Shown piece after piece: positions 29,981 to 37,683 of a stretch of DNA of 64,000 nt. Location: NCBI RefSeq assembly GCF_013408525.1, contig NZ_JACBZM010000001.1:3038001-3102000 (forward strand), read 5' to 3'. Made by a program: the position numbers and the translations under genes. Each line of letters begins with the position of its first letter. Positions within the stretch are counted from its first letter, which is position 1. The notes below the pieces were generated by a model. That model did no database searches and was not told the origin of the DNA. It saw nothing but the letters and a program-made list of their open reading frames with translations. Source of the DNA: Nocardioides aromaticivorans. Lineage in GTDB: Bacteria > Actinomycetota > Actinomycetes > Propionibacteriales > Nocardioidaceae.

Positions 29981-30945
29981 TGGTCGACGAGGTGCTGGGC
30001 GCGGTGCGTGAACGGCTCCGGACACCGCCGTCGTGCGGGGTCGCCGGCCTCGACCGCGTGGTCGCCGACGCCCTGCGCCCGGGCAAGCTGCTCAGGCCCG
30101 GGCTCGTGGTCGGCAGTGCGGCGGCGGCCGGCGCCGGGCTGGCCGACCGTGCCCTGCGGAACCGGGTGGTGCTGGCGGCGGAGGCGATGGAGCTGCTGCA
30201 CGTGGCCACGCTCGTCCACGACGACATCATCGACGGGTCCCCGCTCCGCCGCGGCCGGCCCTCGGTCGTCGCGAGCGCCGGTGTGGCGTCCGCGCTCGTC
30301 ATCGGTGACCTGCTCCTCGCCCGGGGCGCCCTCGCCGCGGCCGGCGCGGCGCCGAACGGCCCGCTCGTCTGGGCGCGTGCCCTGGCGTGCATGGCGAGGG
30401 GCCAGCTCCTCGAGGGCGATCTCCGGGGCGCTCCGTCGGTCGAGGCGCACCGGGAGTACGCCGCCCTCAAGACCGCCGAGCTGTTCCGGGCGAGTGCCGA
30501 GATCGGCGCCCTCGCGGTGGACGCCGAGCCGGACGTCGTCCGCGCGCACGGGGAGTTCGGGCTCCACTTCGGCATCGCCTTCCAGCATGTCGACGACCTG
30601 CTCGACGTGGTCGGCGACCCGGCCCGGACCGGCAAGCCGGCCGGCCTGGATGCCGCCAACGGCGTACCGACGACCGCCGCGCTCCTCCTCGAGGTGCCCT
30701 CGCCCGGTGGCCTCGCCACCCTGGTGGCCGCCGAGCTGGAGGACGCCTCGGCGTCGCTGCCCCCGGGGCGGGGCTCGGCCGAGCTCCGGGCCTGGGCGGC
30801 CGACGCCCTGCGCAGGACCCTCCACGCCGCCGACGACAGGCCCCGCCGCACGCTCGTCCAGCTCTCCGCCGTGCTGGACCGGTTCGAGCACGACATCCAC
30901 CCAGTCAGGGAGACCACGCCATGCACGCCTACGCCCGTCCTGTGA
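29980..30945 (+). CDS. Polyprenyl diphosphate synthase (trans-isoprenyl synthase)
   Basis: Builds an all-trans isoprenoid diphosphate from IPP and an allylic starter. Length 321 residues. The first Asp-rich motif is LVHDDIIDGSPLRRGRPS and the second is QHVDDLLDVVGD; GKLLRPGL near the N-terminus and GKPAGLDAANGVPT after the second motif are standard. The residues just before DDIID (LLHVATLVH) are small, which would permit long chains, but chain length cannot be fixed by eye. ATG at 29980 overlaps the EboF stop; an in-frame GTG three bases earlier is possible. A likely donor-maker for the UbiA enzyme at 24130. Confidence 0.9.
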   Translation: MVDEVLGAVRERLRTPPSCGVAGLDRVVADALRPGKLLRPGLVVGSAAAAGAGLADRALRNRVVLAAEAMELLHVATLVHDDIIDGSPLRRGRPSVVASAGVASALVIGDLLLARGALAAAGAAPNGPLVWARALACMARGQLLEGDLRGAPSVEAHREYAALKTAELFRASAEIGALAVDAEPDVVRAHGEFGLHFGIAFQHVDDLLDVVGDPARTGKPAGLDAANGVPTTAALLLEVPSPGGLATLVAAELEDASASLPPGRGSAELRAWAADALRRTLHAADDRPRRTLVQLSAVLDRFEHDIHPVRETTPCTPTPVL

Positions 30946-31451
30946 GCTCCAGCCGGCTCGTCCGCTGGGTCGCCGTCGCCCTGGTGGCCGCCCTGCTCGG
31001 CCTCCTGCCTGCACCTCCTGCGTCGGCCCACGACGAGCTCGTCTCCTCCGACCCCGCCGAGTCGAGCGTGGTCGAGACGCTGCCGTCGCGGGCCACCCTG
31101 ACCCTGAGCGGCAAGGTCCGCAAGGTCCGCTCGGTCACGGTGACCGGACCCGACGGCGACGTCGCCAACGGCAAGGCGACCTTCCGGGACGACGAGGTGC
31201 GCCAGAACCTGTGGTCCGGACCCGACGGCGAGTACGTACTCGCCTACGACGTCGTCTCGGCCGACGGCCACCAGGTCACCGGCGAGGTCCACTTCGAGGT
31301 CGGCCCGGTCTCCGGGCCGACGGACAGCGGACCGCGCGCCACGGTGAAGCAGGATGCCGGCGGTGGGCAGCGCGGCATCCTGCTGGTCGGTGTGGTGCTC
31401 CTGGCGGGTGCGGGCGGGCTGGTGGCGCTGCGGCGGCGCCGGCTCGGGTGA
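30921..31451 (+). CDS. CopC-domain copper-binding protein, exported and membrane anchored
   Basis: A 176-residue protein with a signal peptide cut after PASA, leaving His37 as the N-terminal residue (HDELVSSDPAES), the classic CopC copper ligand. A second ligand candidate is the His in SADGHQVTGEVHF. A C-terminal transmembrane helix (ILLVGVVLLAGAGGLVAL) is followed by RRRRLG, anchoring it outside the cell. It overlaps the polyprenyl synthase by 25 bases, so it is the last gene of the ebo-like operon. It could supply copper to an exported oxidase or simply be a passenger. Confidence 0.9.
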   Translation: MHAYARPVSSSRLVRWVAVALVAALLGLLPAPPASAHDELVSSDPAESSVVETLPSRATLTLSGKVRKVRSVTVTGPDGDVANGKATFRDDEVRQNLWSGPDGEYVLAYDVVSADGHQVTGEVHFEVGPVSGPTDSGPRATVKQDAGGGQRGILLVGVVLLAGAGGLVALRRRRLG

Positions 31452-31482
31452 GCGCCGACGGCGCGCTCTCGACGACCTGCGA

Positions 31483-31533
31483 AGGGCCGCCGGCGAAGTT
31501 GATTGACGTCAATCAATTTCGCCGGCGGGCCCT
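31483..31533. terminator. Long near-perfect inverted repeat between convergent operons
   Basis: Arms of about 25 bases meet at 31507/31508. The centre TTGATTGACGTCAATCAA (31499-31516) is perfectly symmetric, flanked by AGGGCCGCCGGCGAAG on the left and TTTCGCCGGCGGGCCCT on the right, with one mismatch and one extra G. It lies between the CopC stop and the permease stop, so a bidirectional terminator is likely. The AT-rich core also resembles a regulator site. Confidence 0.65.
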
Positions 31534-31571
31534 CGTCGATCGTGCCGCGACCGGACCGTCGCGCCGCGAGA

Positions 31572-32567
31572 CTAGGCGGGCACCGGGACCGGCTTCGGTG
31601 CCTCCGGTCGTGGCGCGGTCATCGCCTCCAGCCTCGGGCTGAGGTAGGCGAGGCCGGCGGCCACGATCAGGGCGACGCCCTGGGCGACCTGCTGCCAGAA
31701 GGTGGGGACGCCGAGCAGGGTCAGGCCGTTCTGGAGGATGCCGAGGAAGGCGACGCCCAGGACCACCCCGACCAGCGAGCCGGAGCCCCCGGCGAGCGCC
31801 ACCCCGCCGACCAGCACGGCGGTCAGCACCGCGAGCTCGAACCCGAGGCCCGCCGTACCGGACTGCACGGCGCCGAGGACGGAGGCCTTGATCGCGCCGG
31901 CGAGCGCGGCCAGGGCACCGGTCAGCAGGAAGAGGCCGAAGGGCACCATGCGCACCCGCACGCCCGAGAGGTACGCCGCCTCCCGGGAAACCCCGATGGC
32001 GTAGATGTGGCGCCCGAGGGGCGTGGCGACGAGGACGAAGCCGGCGACGAGGACCACCAGGATCGCGATGATGACGGGGGAGGGCAGGCCCGCGACCTTG
32101 GACCCGCCGAGCCAGGCGAAGGACTCGGAGAAGCCGGTCTGCGGCAGGGGCGCGAGCTGCTGGGCGATGCCGCGCACGGCGGTCAGCGTGCCGAGCGTGA
32201 CGATGAACGGCGACAGGCCCAGTCCGCAGCACAGGAGGCCGTTGACCGCGCCGACGGCGACGCCGGCGAGCAGGGCCAGCAGCACGCAGCCCAGCATGCT
32301 GCCGTTGTGCTCGGAGGCCAGCCAACCGGCGGCGACCGCGCCGAGGGCGTAGGTGGAGCCGACCGACAGGTCGAGGTAGCCGCTGATGACGAGCATCGCC
32401 GTCGGGACGGCGACGATCGCGAGGGTGGCGCTGTCGGTGGCGATGCCGAGCAGGTTCTGCTGGCCGACGAAGCTGCCGGTGCTGGCCTCGAAGGCGATCG
32501 CCATCACGATGATGACGGGGATCAGCGGGTAGCGCGCGAGCTGGCGCACGGACTGGGGTGTGCTCAT
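31572..32567 (-). CDS. Ribose-type ABC transporter permease
   Basis: A CUT2-class membrane permease of 331 residues with about ten hydrophobic segments. The family motif ISGYLDLSVGSTYALGAVAAG is present, as is the coupling region AIGVSREAAYLSGV. It starts at ATG 32567, overlapping the ATPase stop by ATGA, and is the last gene of a minus-strand operon. Its C-terminus is Pro-rich (PEAPKPVPVPA). It converges on the ebo-like operon across a long inverted repeat. Confidence 0.94.
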   Translation of the reverse strand: MSTPQSVRQLARYPLIPVIIVMAIAFEASTGSFVGQQNLLGIATDSATLAIVAVPTAMLVISGYLDLSVGSTYALGAVAAGWLASEHNGSMLGCVLLALLAGVAVGAVNGLLCCGLGLSPFIVTLGTLTAVRGIAQQLAPLPQTGFSESFAWLGGSKVAGLPSPVIIAILVVLVAGFVLVATPLGRHIYAIGVSREAAYLSGVRVRMVPFGLFLLTGALAALAGAIKASVLGAVQSGTAGLGFELAVLTAVLVGGVALAGGSGSLVGVVLGVAFLGILQNGLTLLGVPTFWQQVAQGVALIVAAGLAYLSPRLEAMTAPRPEAPKPVPVPA

Positions 32568-34063
32568 GACGGAACCTCCATGGGAGTGGGGCGGTGGACG
32601 GCTGCCAGGAGCGCGTCCTCGGTGAGGTCGGGGCCGGCGATGGTCGCGACCACGCGGCCCTGGTCCATCACGAGGCAGCGGTCGGCGAGCGTCACCACCT
32701 CCTCGGGATCGGTCGAGGCGAAGAGCACGGCCGCGCGGCGCTCGCTGGCGATCGTCCGGACGACGCGGTAGATCTCGTGGCGGGCGTTGACGTCGACGCC
32801 CTGGGTCGGCTCGTCGAGCAGCAGGACCGTGGTCGGCAGGACGCCGTTGATCCACCGGCCGAGGAGCAGCTTCTGCTGGTTGCCGCCCGAGAACGCGCGG
32901 GCCGGTGCCACCGCCGAGGCAGGCCGCACCTTCAGGGAGTCGGTCAGCGAGGCGAAGGTCTCGCGCTCGCGCCGGCGGTTGCGGACGCCGAAGCGGGACA
33001 GCGCGCGCTGCGCCGGGAGCAGGGCGTTGTCGAGCGCGGAGAGCGAGGCGAACAGCCCCTGCCGGCCGCGGTCCCCGGGCACGAGCGCCAGGCCGGCCGC
33101 GAGCCCGCCGCGTGGGCCGCGCCGGGTCACCGGGCGCCCGCCGACGCTCACCGTGCCGTGGCGCCGGTAGCGGCCGAAGACGGTCTCGATGGTGCGGGTG
33201 CGGCCGGAGCCGATCAGGCCGTAGAGGCCGACGATCTCGCCGGGCCGGACGTCGAGGTCGATCGGGCCGATGCCCGGCCCGGTCAGGCCACGCAGCTGCA
33301 GCTGGGGCGGGTCCGCCTCCAGGATCGGCGCGCGCTCGGGCAGCTCCGAGGAGGGCTCCGCGATCGCCTCGATGATGTCGCGCCGCGACTTGCCGGCCAG
33401 TGACGTGGCGACGTGGACCTGCCCGTCGCGCAGCACCGTCATCCGGTCGGCGAGCCGCTCGACCTCCCCGAGCAGGTGGGTGACATAGCAGATCGCGAGG
33501 CCGTCGCGCTTCAGCGCGAGGACGGTGCGCTCGAGCGCCTGGATCTCGTGCACGGACAGGGCCGCCGTGGGCTCGTCGAGGATGAGGACGGCGGGGTCGC
33601 GGCTCAACGCCTTGGCGATCTCCACCAGCTGCCGCTGGCCCATCGGCAGGGTGCCGACCCGGGCGTCCACCGCGACGTTGGCGCCGAGGCGGTCGAGCAG
33701 CCCGCGGGCCTGCTCGCGCTGGCTCCCGCGGCTGACGATGCCGCCGCGGTGCTCCTCCTGGCCGAGGAAGATGTTGTCGACGACCGACAGCGAGTCGACC
33801 AGGCTGAGGTGCTGGAAGATGATCGCGATGCCGGCGTCGATCGACTTGCGGGGCGACAGGGCGTCGTACGTGTGCCCGGCGACCTCGATCGTCCCGCTGT
33901 CGGGCGAGAAGGCGCCGCCGAGCGCCTTGATCAGTGTGGACTTCCCCGCGCCGTTGTGGCCGAGGAGGGCGTGGACCTCACCGCTCTCGATGGTGAGGTC
34001 CACGCCGCGCAGGGCGTGCACGCCGCCGAAGGACTTCGCGAGTCCGGTGACCCTGAGTGTCAT
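32564..34063 (-). CDS. Ribose-type ABC transporter ATP-binding protein (two ABC domains)
   Basis: Two fused ABC domains in 499 residues. Domain 1: Walker A GHNGAGKST, Q-loop FQHLSLVDSLSV, Walker B VLILDEPTAALS. Domain 2: GLIGSGRTR in place of Walker A, FSGGNQQK signature, Walker B LLLDEPTQGVD. That pattern is normal for RbsA/MglA types. It has its own permease and Tat-exported binding protein. Cargo is unknown; the adjoining amidohydrolase hints at an acylated amine or sugar amide. Confidence 0.95.
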   Translation of the reverse strand: MTLRVTGLAKSFGGVHALRGVDLTIESGEVHALLGHNGAGKSTLIKALGGAFSPDSGTIEVAGHTYDALSPRKSIDAGIAIIFQHLSLVDSLSVVDNIFLGQEEHRGGIVSRGSQREQARGLLDRLGANVAVDARVGTLPMGQRQLVEIAKALSRDPAVLILDEPTAALSVHEIQALERTVLALKRDGLAICYVTHLLGEVERLADRMTVLRDGQVHVATSLAGKSRRDIIEAIAEPSSELPERAPILEADPPQLQLRGLTGPGIGPIDLDVRPGEIVGLYGLIGSGRTRTIETVFGRYRRHGTVSVGGRPVTRRGPRGGLAAGLALVPGDRGRQGLFASLSALDNALLPAQRALSRFGVRNRRRERETFASLTDSLKVRPASAVAPARAFSGGNQQKLLLGRWINGVLPTTVLLLDEPTQGVDVNARHEIYRVVRTIASERRAAVLFASTDPEEVVTLADRCLVMDQGRVVATIAGPDLTEDALLAAVHRPTPMEVPS

Positions 34064-34087
34064 GACGTGTCCGCCTCGGTCCTCGGG

Positions 34088-35104
34088 TCAGGCGTACTGC
34101 GAGATGATCTCGTCGAGCAGGCTGTCGCCCTGCTTGACGAGCGCGATCGGCACGTCGGCGCTGGCGTCCGCGTCGCTCTTGCCGTCCGCGACGGCCAGCG
34201 GTACGTCGATGACCGCGTTGCCGATGTCGCGCAGCTGGAGTGCGGCCGAGGCCCGGTAGAAGGTGCCCTTCTTGATCAGCTCGAGCGAGCCGAGGTCGCC
34301 GTCCTGGCCGCCGACGTAGGTCTTCGCGTCGCTCTCCGCGCGACCGGCCTCGACGAGCGCCTTGTAGCCACCGAAGGCGGCGCCGTCGGTGATGCCCAGG
34401 ACCATGTTGAGGTCGGGGTGCTTCGCCAGGATCGCCTTGATCTTCGACAGGCCGGTGTCGGGGTCGATGGCCTGCTCGCGGCCGACGACCTCCATGTCCG
34501 GGGCAGCCTTGGTGAAGGCGTCCATCATGCCCTTGGTCCGCTCGCGGCCGAGCTGGATCGTGTCGTCGACGAGGAACGCGATCTTGCCCTTGCCGCCGAG
34601 GTTCTCCTTCGCCCAGGTGGCGGCGTCCTCGCCGAGCAGCCGGCCGCCCTCCTCGAAGCTGAAGGTGATCGAGGCGCTCTGGTTCTTCAGCGTCCCTCCG
34701 TAGGTGACCCAGATCAGGCCGGCGCTGCGCGCAGCCGCGGCCTGCGTCTCGAGCGCCTCGAAGACCATCGGGAACGACACGATCGCCGGGACCTTCTGGG
34801 CGATCAGGGTGTCGAGGTTGGACGTCTGGACGTCGGGGCGGCCGTTGTCGCTGGTCTGGGTCAGGTCGACGCCGACCTCCTTGGCCCGGGCCTTGGCGAA
34901 CTTCGTGACGCCGGCGTACACGGGCAGGAAGGTGAAGGGGTAGTCGAAGCCGATCTTGTCGACGTCCTTGCTGGACTTGGCGACCTTGTCCTTGGCGTCG
35001 GAGGAGCTGGACGGGGCCGAGCAGGCCGCCAGGAGCACGGCGGCGCCGGCGCCGCCGGTCCAGCCGAGGAAGCGGCGGCGCGAGAGGTCAGCGGGCTGGG
35101 ACAT
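34088..35104 (-). CDS. ABC transporter substrate-binding lipoprotein with Tat-type signal
   Basis: A 338-residue binding protein. The N-terminus has the twin-arginine motif RRRFLGW, a hydrophobic core, and lipobox LAAC followed by a Ser-rich linker, so it is a Tat-exported lipoprotein. The mature part is a periplasmic-binding type 1 fold (KIGFDYPFTFLPVYAGVTKFA; LGITDGAAFGGYKALVEAG). AGGGAG lies 7-8 bases upstream of the ATG at 35104. It is followed 24 bases later by the ATPase gene. Confidence 0.93.
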   Translation of the reverse strand: MSQPADLSRRRFLGWTGGAGAAVLLAACSAPSSSSDAKDKVAKSSKDVDKIGFDYPFTFLPVYAGVTKFAKARAKEVGVDLTQTSDNGRPDVQTSNLDTLIAQKVPAIVSFPMVFEALETQAAAARSAGLIWVTYGGTLKNQSASITFSFEEGGRLLGEDAATWAKENLGGKGKIAFLVDDTIQLGRERTKGMMDAFTKAAPDMEVVGREQAIDPDTGLSKIKAILAKHPDLNMVLGITDGAAFGGYKALVEAGRAESDAKTYVGGQDGDLGSLELIKKGTFYRASAALQLRDIGNAVIDVPLAVADGKSDADASADVPIALVKQGDSLLDEIISQYA

Positions 35105-35161
35105 GGTGGTTCTCCCTTGGAGTGGTGCCGAGTGGTGCGGAGGGTGGTGGGTGGAGCGGGA

Positions 35162-36289
35162 TCAGGCGCGGTTGCCGGAGCCGATGGCGTCGAGGAGCGG
35201 CACGACCTGGTCGAGCAGCGCGGTCTGGTGGGGCTGCAGCTCGAGCTGGCCCATCCCGCCGAAGATCGGCTCGTAGGGGTCGGCGAGGGGCTCGGTCACG
35301 CCCGCGAGGGCCTCGATGACGGCCAGGCCGCAGAACGGCACGTAGACCGGGTTGTAGCCGCCCTCGTGGCTCATCGCCAGGCGGCCGCCGGCGTGCTGGC
35401 CGGCCACCTCGAGCAGCCGCTCGGTCATCGTCCGGTAGGCGCTGCTGGTGAGGCCCTGGCGGGCGAGCGGGTCGGCGGCGTTGGCGTCGAACCCGCTGGC
35501 GACGAGGACGAGGTCCGGCTGGAACCGGTCGATGGCCGGTGCGATCACGCGGTCCATCGCCGCCAGGTAGCCGCCGTGCCCGGTGCCGGGCGGGAGCGGG
35601 ATGTTCAGCGCGTAGCCCTCGCCGGCGCCGGTCCCGCGCTCCTCGACGAGCCCGGTGTCGGGCGGGAAGACGCGGTCCTGGTGGATCGAGATCGTCAGCG
35701 TGTCCGGGTCGTCGTAGAACGCCGCCTGCGTGCCGTTGCCGTGGTGGACGTCCCAGTCGACGATCGCGATCCGCTCGACACCGCGGCTGTGGCGTACCGC
35801 CTTGGCGGCGATCGCGAGGTTGGCGAACATGCAGAAGCCCATGCCGTGCTCCGGCACGGCGTGGTGGCCCGGCGGGCGGACCAGGGCGTAGCCGTTGTCG
35901 ACCGCGCCGTCGACGACCTGCTCGACGAGGGCGATGACCCCGCCCGCCGCGAGCCGGCCGATCTCGATGCCGCCGGGGCCGAACGGGCTGAGGCCGTCGC
36001 CGGAGTCGCCGCCCTTGGGGTGGTCGCTGCCGGCCTGGATCCGGGCCAGGTGCTCCTCGGTGTGCACGAGGAGGATCTCCTCGTCGGTGGCCTTGCGCGG
36101 GCGCACCGGGGTCAGCTGGTCGATCAGGCCCGAGACGACCACCAGCTCGTGGAGCCGCCGCTTCGTCTCGGCGTTCTCGAAGTGCTGGAAGGGCTGGATG
36201 CCCAGGCGGTGGTCCGCCGGGAAGAGGCCTGCGTTGGTGCCGGTGTCGTGCCAGCCGAAGACCTCGTTGTAGACGTACCCGGTCGTCAT
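35162..36289 (-). CDS. Class II histone-deacetylase-family amidohydrolase (acetylpolyamine/acetoin-utilisation type)
   Basis: A zinc-dependent deacetylase of 375 residues. Catalytic His pair in RPPGHHAVPEHGMGF, zinc ligands in DWDVHHGNGTQ and in ASGFDANAADPLA, and a His/Gly loop in MSHEGGYNP. The start is ATG at 36289 (MTTGYVYNEVFGWHDTG); a longer in-frame form lacks similarity. Bacterial members remove acyl groups from polyamines or related amides. It sits 57 bases upstream of a ribose-type importer and downstream of a LuxR regulator, so it probably processes what the importer brings in. Confidence 0.92.
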   Translation of the reverse strand: MTTGYVYNEVFGWHDTGTNAGLFPADHRLGIQPFQHFENAETKRRLHELVVVSGLIDQLTPVRPRKATDEEILLVHTEEHLARIQAGSDHPKGGDSGDGLSPFGPGGIEIGRLAAGGVIALVEQVVDGAVDNGYALVRPPGHHAVPEHGMGFCMFANLAIAAKAVRHSRGVERIAIVDWDVHHGNGTQAAFYDDPDTLTISIHQDRVFPPDTGLVEERGTGAGEGYALNIPLPPGTGHGGYLAAMDRVIAPAIDRFQPDLVLVASGFDANAADPLARQGLTSSAYRTMTERLLEVAGQHAGGRLAMSHEGGYNPVYVPFCGLAVIEALAGVTEPLADPYEPIFGGMGQLELQPHQTALLDQVVPLLDAIGSGNRA

Positions 36290-36365
36290 CGTCGCTCCCG
36301 TGGTCGGGCGCCGGTGTGCCCGGCGCGGTCGGACCATCGTGGGACCGGGGTGTCCCGCGTCACAT

Positions 36366-36379
36366 TGGCAGAATTGCCA
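36366..36379. promoter_or_regulatory. Inverted repeat upstream of the deacetylase/ABC operon
   Basis: TGGCA GAAT TGCCA, 5-bp arms, about 80 bases upstream of the deacetylase ATG and just after the LuxR stop codon. It is an AT-richer patch in GC-rich DNA. It could bind the adjacent LuxR-type protein, but no second copy was found. Confidence 0.35.
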
Positions 36380-36386
36380 GTCTTCG

Positions 36387-37466
36387 TCAGACGACGGGGC
36401 GGCGCAGCACGGCCGAGAGCGAGCGCACGGAGTCGGGCCGGCCCGACGGCAGGAGTACGCCGGCCGCGGTCGCCTTGGCCGCGGCACCCGCCCGCGACGG
36501 GGCGTCCAGGCGGGTCAGGATCGCCTCGACGTGCGCCGCCACGGTGCGCTGGGTGAGGAAGAGCTCCTCCGCGATCTCGCGGTTGCCGGCGCCGGTCGCG
36601 ACGGCCGTGAGCACCTCGAGCTGGCGCATGGTCAGGCCGAGCGTCGACTCGGCGGGACGGGTCGCGACGACATACGGCTGGTGCACCGTGCTGCGCCCCT
36701 CCGGCGCGTGGACCCGGACCTCGACCAGGCGGCCGTCCTGCTGGTGGAGGAAGCCCGCGAAGCGCACCCCGGTCGACAGGATGTCGTGCAAGATCGCCAG
36801 CACGTCGTCGTCGAGGTCGAGGTGCAGCGGGTCCCGGCCGACGACCGGACGGACCCGTCCCTGGGCGTCGACCCGCACCACGGCGTACTCCGGCGGGAGG
36901 GTGACGTCGCGGACCGTGCAGGACGCGACCTCCGTGACGCGCGCCAGCACGCGCCCGATCGCCGGCAACGCCGCCAGCGTCTCGGTGCGCAGGTCGTCGG
37001 CCGAGCAGGCCGACAGGTGGACGATCCCGACCACGACGTCGTCCGGCGAGCGGAGCGCGAGGGAGATCCCGTCGTCGTACCCGGCGGGCTGGAGCACGTC
37101 GTGGAAGTGCGTCGTGCCGCGGAAGTCATGGGTGTCGGCCTCGATCCGCAGCGGGTCACGGCTCTCGAGCACCAGGCGGCCGTGGGCGGAGTGGAGGAAC
37201 TCCCCGCCGAGGTGGCGGGACACCGGTCGCGCGTAGCCGATGCTGGCGAGGGTCTGCCAGTGCTTCGTCGCGGTGCCTCGACTGGTGGTCGTCGCGGCGT
37301 CGACCTGGCAGGCGTTGGCGCCGACCTCGTCGGCCAGGCGGTCGAGCATCTGGGGGAGCCGGGCGGTCGTGTCGTCCGGCGACCCGAGCGTCGCGAGGTC
37401 GGCGACGAGCTCGAGCATCGACACGTCCGGGACTGCCGGAACGGGGGCGTCGTCGACAACTGCCAT
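36387..37466 (-). CDS. LuxR-family transcriptional regulator with N-terminal GAF-like domain
   Basis: A 359-residue regulator. Residues about 20-170 look GAF-like (sensor; GIVHLSACSADDLRTETLAAL). The C-terminus is a LuxR HTH: LTMRQLEVLTAVATGAGNREIAEELFLTQRTVAAHVEAIL. There is no phosphoreceiver Asp pattern, so it probably responds to a ligand. Start: ATG at 37466; other upstream starts have little support. It lies immediately upstream of the deacetylase-ABC operon on the same strand and divergent from the amidase, so it may control either. Confidence 0.88.
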   Translation of the reverse strand: MAVVDDAPVPAVPDVSMLELVADLATLGSPDDTTARLPQMLDRLADEVGANACQVDAATTTSRGTATKHWQTLASIGYARPVSRHLGGEFLHSAHGRLVLESRDPLRIEADTHDFRGTTHFHDVLQPAGYDDGISLALRSPDDVVVGIVHLSACSADDLRTETLAALPAIGRVLARVTEVASCTVRDVTLPPEYAVVRVDAQGRVRPVVGRDPLHLDLDDDVLAILHDILSTGVRFAGFLHQQDGRLVEVRVHAPEGRSTVHQPYVVATRPAESTLGLTMRQLEVLTAVATGAGNREIAEELFLTQRTVAAHVEAILTRLDAPSRAGAAAKATAAGVLLPSGRPDSVRSLSAVLRRPVV

Positions 37467-37618
37467 GGAACCGCCATTGCTCAGGCCCGAGAACGTTAGG
37501 AGCCAAATCGTAAGAGGGCCGTCGCGTGCTGGCAACGGTTCGGTCCGGCCCTCGGATGCCAAGCCCTCGCCGAAACCCGGCAGTCGAACGCCCTCTTGCG
37601 TGATCCGCGCCATACCAA

Positions 37619-37638
37619 TACGTTCGGGTCCAAACGAA
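37619..37638. promoter_or_regulatory. Palindromic operator copy A of the amine/aromatic regulon
   Basis: TACGTTCGGGTCCAAACGAA, a diverged copy of the 20-bp palindrome ATCGTTCGGNTCCGAACGAT. It lies 46 bases upstream of the amidase start and is directly adjacent to copy B with a 20-base period, so the two sit on the same helix face about two turns apart. Confidence 0.7.
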
Positions 37639-37658
37639 ATCGTTCGCATCAAAACGAT
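37639..37658. promoter_or_regulatory. Palindromic operator copy B of the amine/aromatic regulon
   Basis: ATCGTTCGCATCAAAACGAT, 26 bases upstream of the amidase ATG and touching copy A. The outer arms ATCGTTCG and AACGAT are conserved. Confidence 0.72.
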
Positions 37659-37683
37659 CTGGCATCCGCGAGAGGACGACGCG

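Noticed and set aside
27071..30025. A 984-codon minus-strand frame opposite eboE and eboF
   Set aside because: Low-complexity translation with no motif; the plus strand carries recognisable families with catalytic residues and overlapping starts.
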